Assembly (NCBI GenBank): GCA_964019415.1
Contig: OZ025885.1
Coordinates: 4,676,620-4,740,619 of the forward strand
Reading direction: 5' to 3'
Length of the DNA: 64,000 bases
Origin: Ianthella basta
Taxonomy: Eukaryota; Porifera; Demospongiae; Verongiida; Ianthellidae
The translations under genes and the position numbers were made by a program. Shown piece by piece: positions 63,982 through 64,000 of this stretch; the stretch's first letter is position 1; every line of letters starts with the position of its first letter. The notes under the pieces were generated by a model. It worked only from the letters and a program-made list of their open reading frames with translations, did not search any database and was not told the origin of the DNA.

Positions 63982-64000
63982 TACATCAAATGTTTGGACC

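Overview
This is animal nuclear DNA: intron-rich genes with GT/AG introns, vertebrate-type orthologues, dense (CA)n/(GT)n microsatellites, and short MITE-like and retroelement insertions. Ten protein-coding loci fit into 64 kb with gaps of a few hundred bases or less. The family set (complete PASK, THRAP3/BCLAF1-type Btz protein, AP-5 sigma, front-end desaturase) plus this compaction suggests an early-branching metazoan, most likely a sponge. That is inference; no species-specific sequence was recognised.

Layout: (1) 1-5185, minus, SH3BP5-like Rab11 GEF, running off the left edge. (2) 5392-9245, plus, cytochrome b5-fused front-end fatty acid desaturase (FADS family). (3) 9642-10403, minus, METTL1 tRNA m7G methyltransferase, single exon. 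(4) 10559-14442, plus, AP5S1 (AP-5 sigma). (5) 14814-20845, minus, CCDC73-like coiled-coil protein with a 14-residue repeat array. (6) 20937-24634, plus, ZC2HC1 zinc-finger protein. (7) about 25503-28827, minus, SR-rich THRAP3/BCLAF1-like protein with a C-terminal Btz motif. (8) 28947-32964, plus, SMNDC1/SPF30 splicing factor. (9) 33392-38396, minus, PAIP1, whose 5' part is tandemly repeated upstream to 45058. (10) 46560 to beyond 59467, plus, PAS kinase (PASK), whose 3' end was not found in the window.

Strands alternate without exception (- + - + - + - + - +). Start codons of divergent pairs lie only 90-210 bp apart at four junctions, so four short bidirectional promoters are predicted, and convergent pairs share short 3' spacers. 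No pathway links all the genes. Loose themes are RNA biology (METTL1, THRAP3-like, SMNDC1, PAIP1) and membrane or lipid traffic (SH3BP5, AP5S1, FADS).

Mobile DNA: a Penelope-like element fragment and a related short copy, both with target-site duplications and a hammerhead-ribozyme-like motif; a second fold-back element at 62640-62940 with a similar motif; a 5'-truncated LINE in the PAIP1 duplications with a 15-bp duplication; three related MITE-type elements with TAG...CTA ends and 9-bp flanking repeats, one carrying a broken RecQ-helicase fragment; several pogo/Tigger-like TA-flanked MITEs; possible tRNA-derived SINEs; and many mini- and microsatellites that crowd against splice sites. Exon limits were derived by hand from splice consensus and reading phase; for most genes every junction keeps phase.
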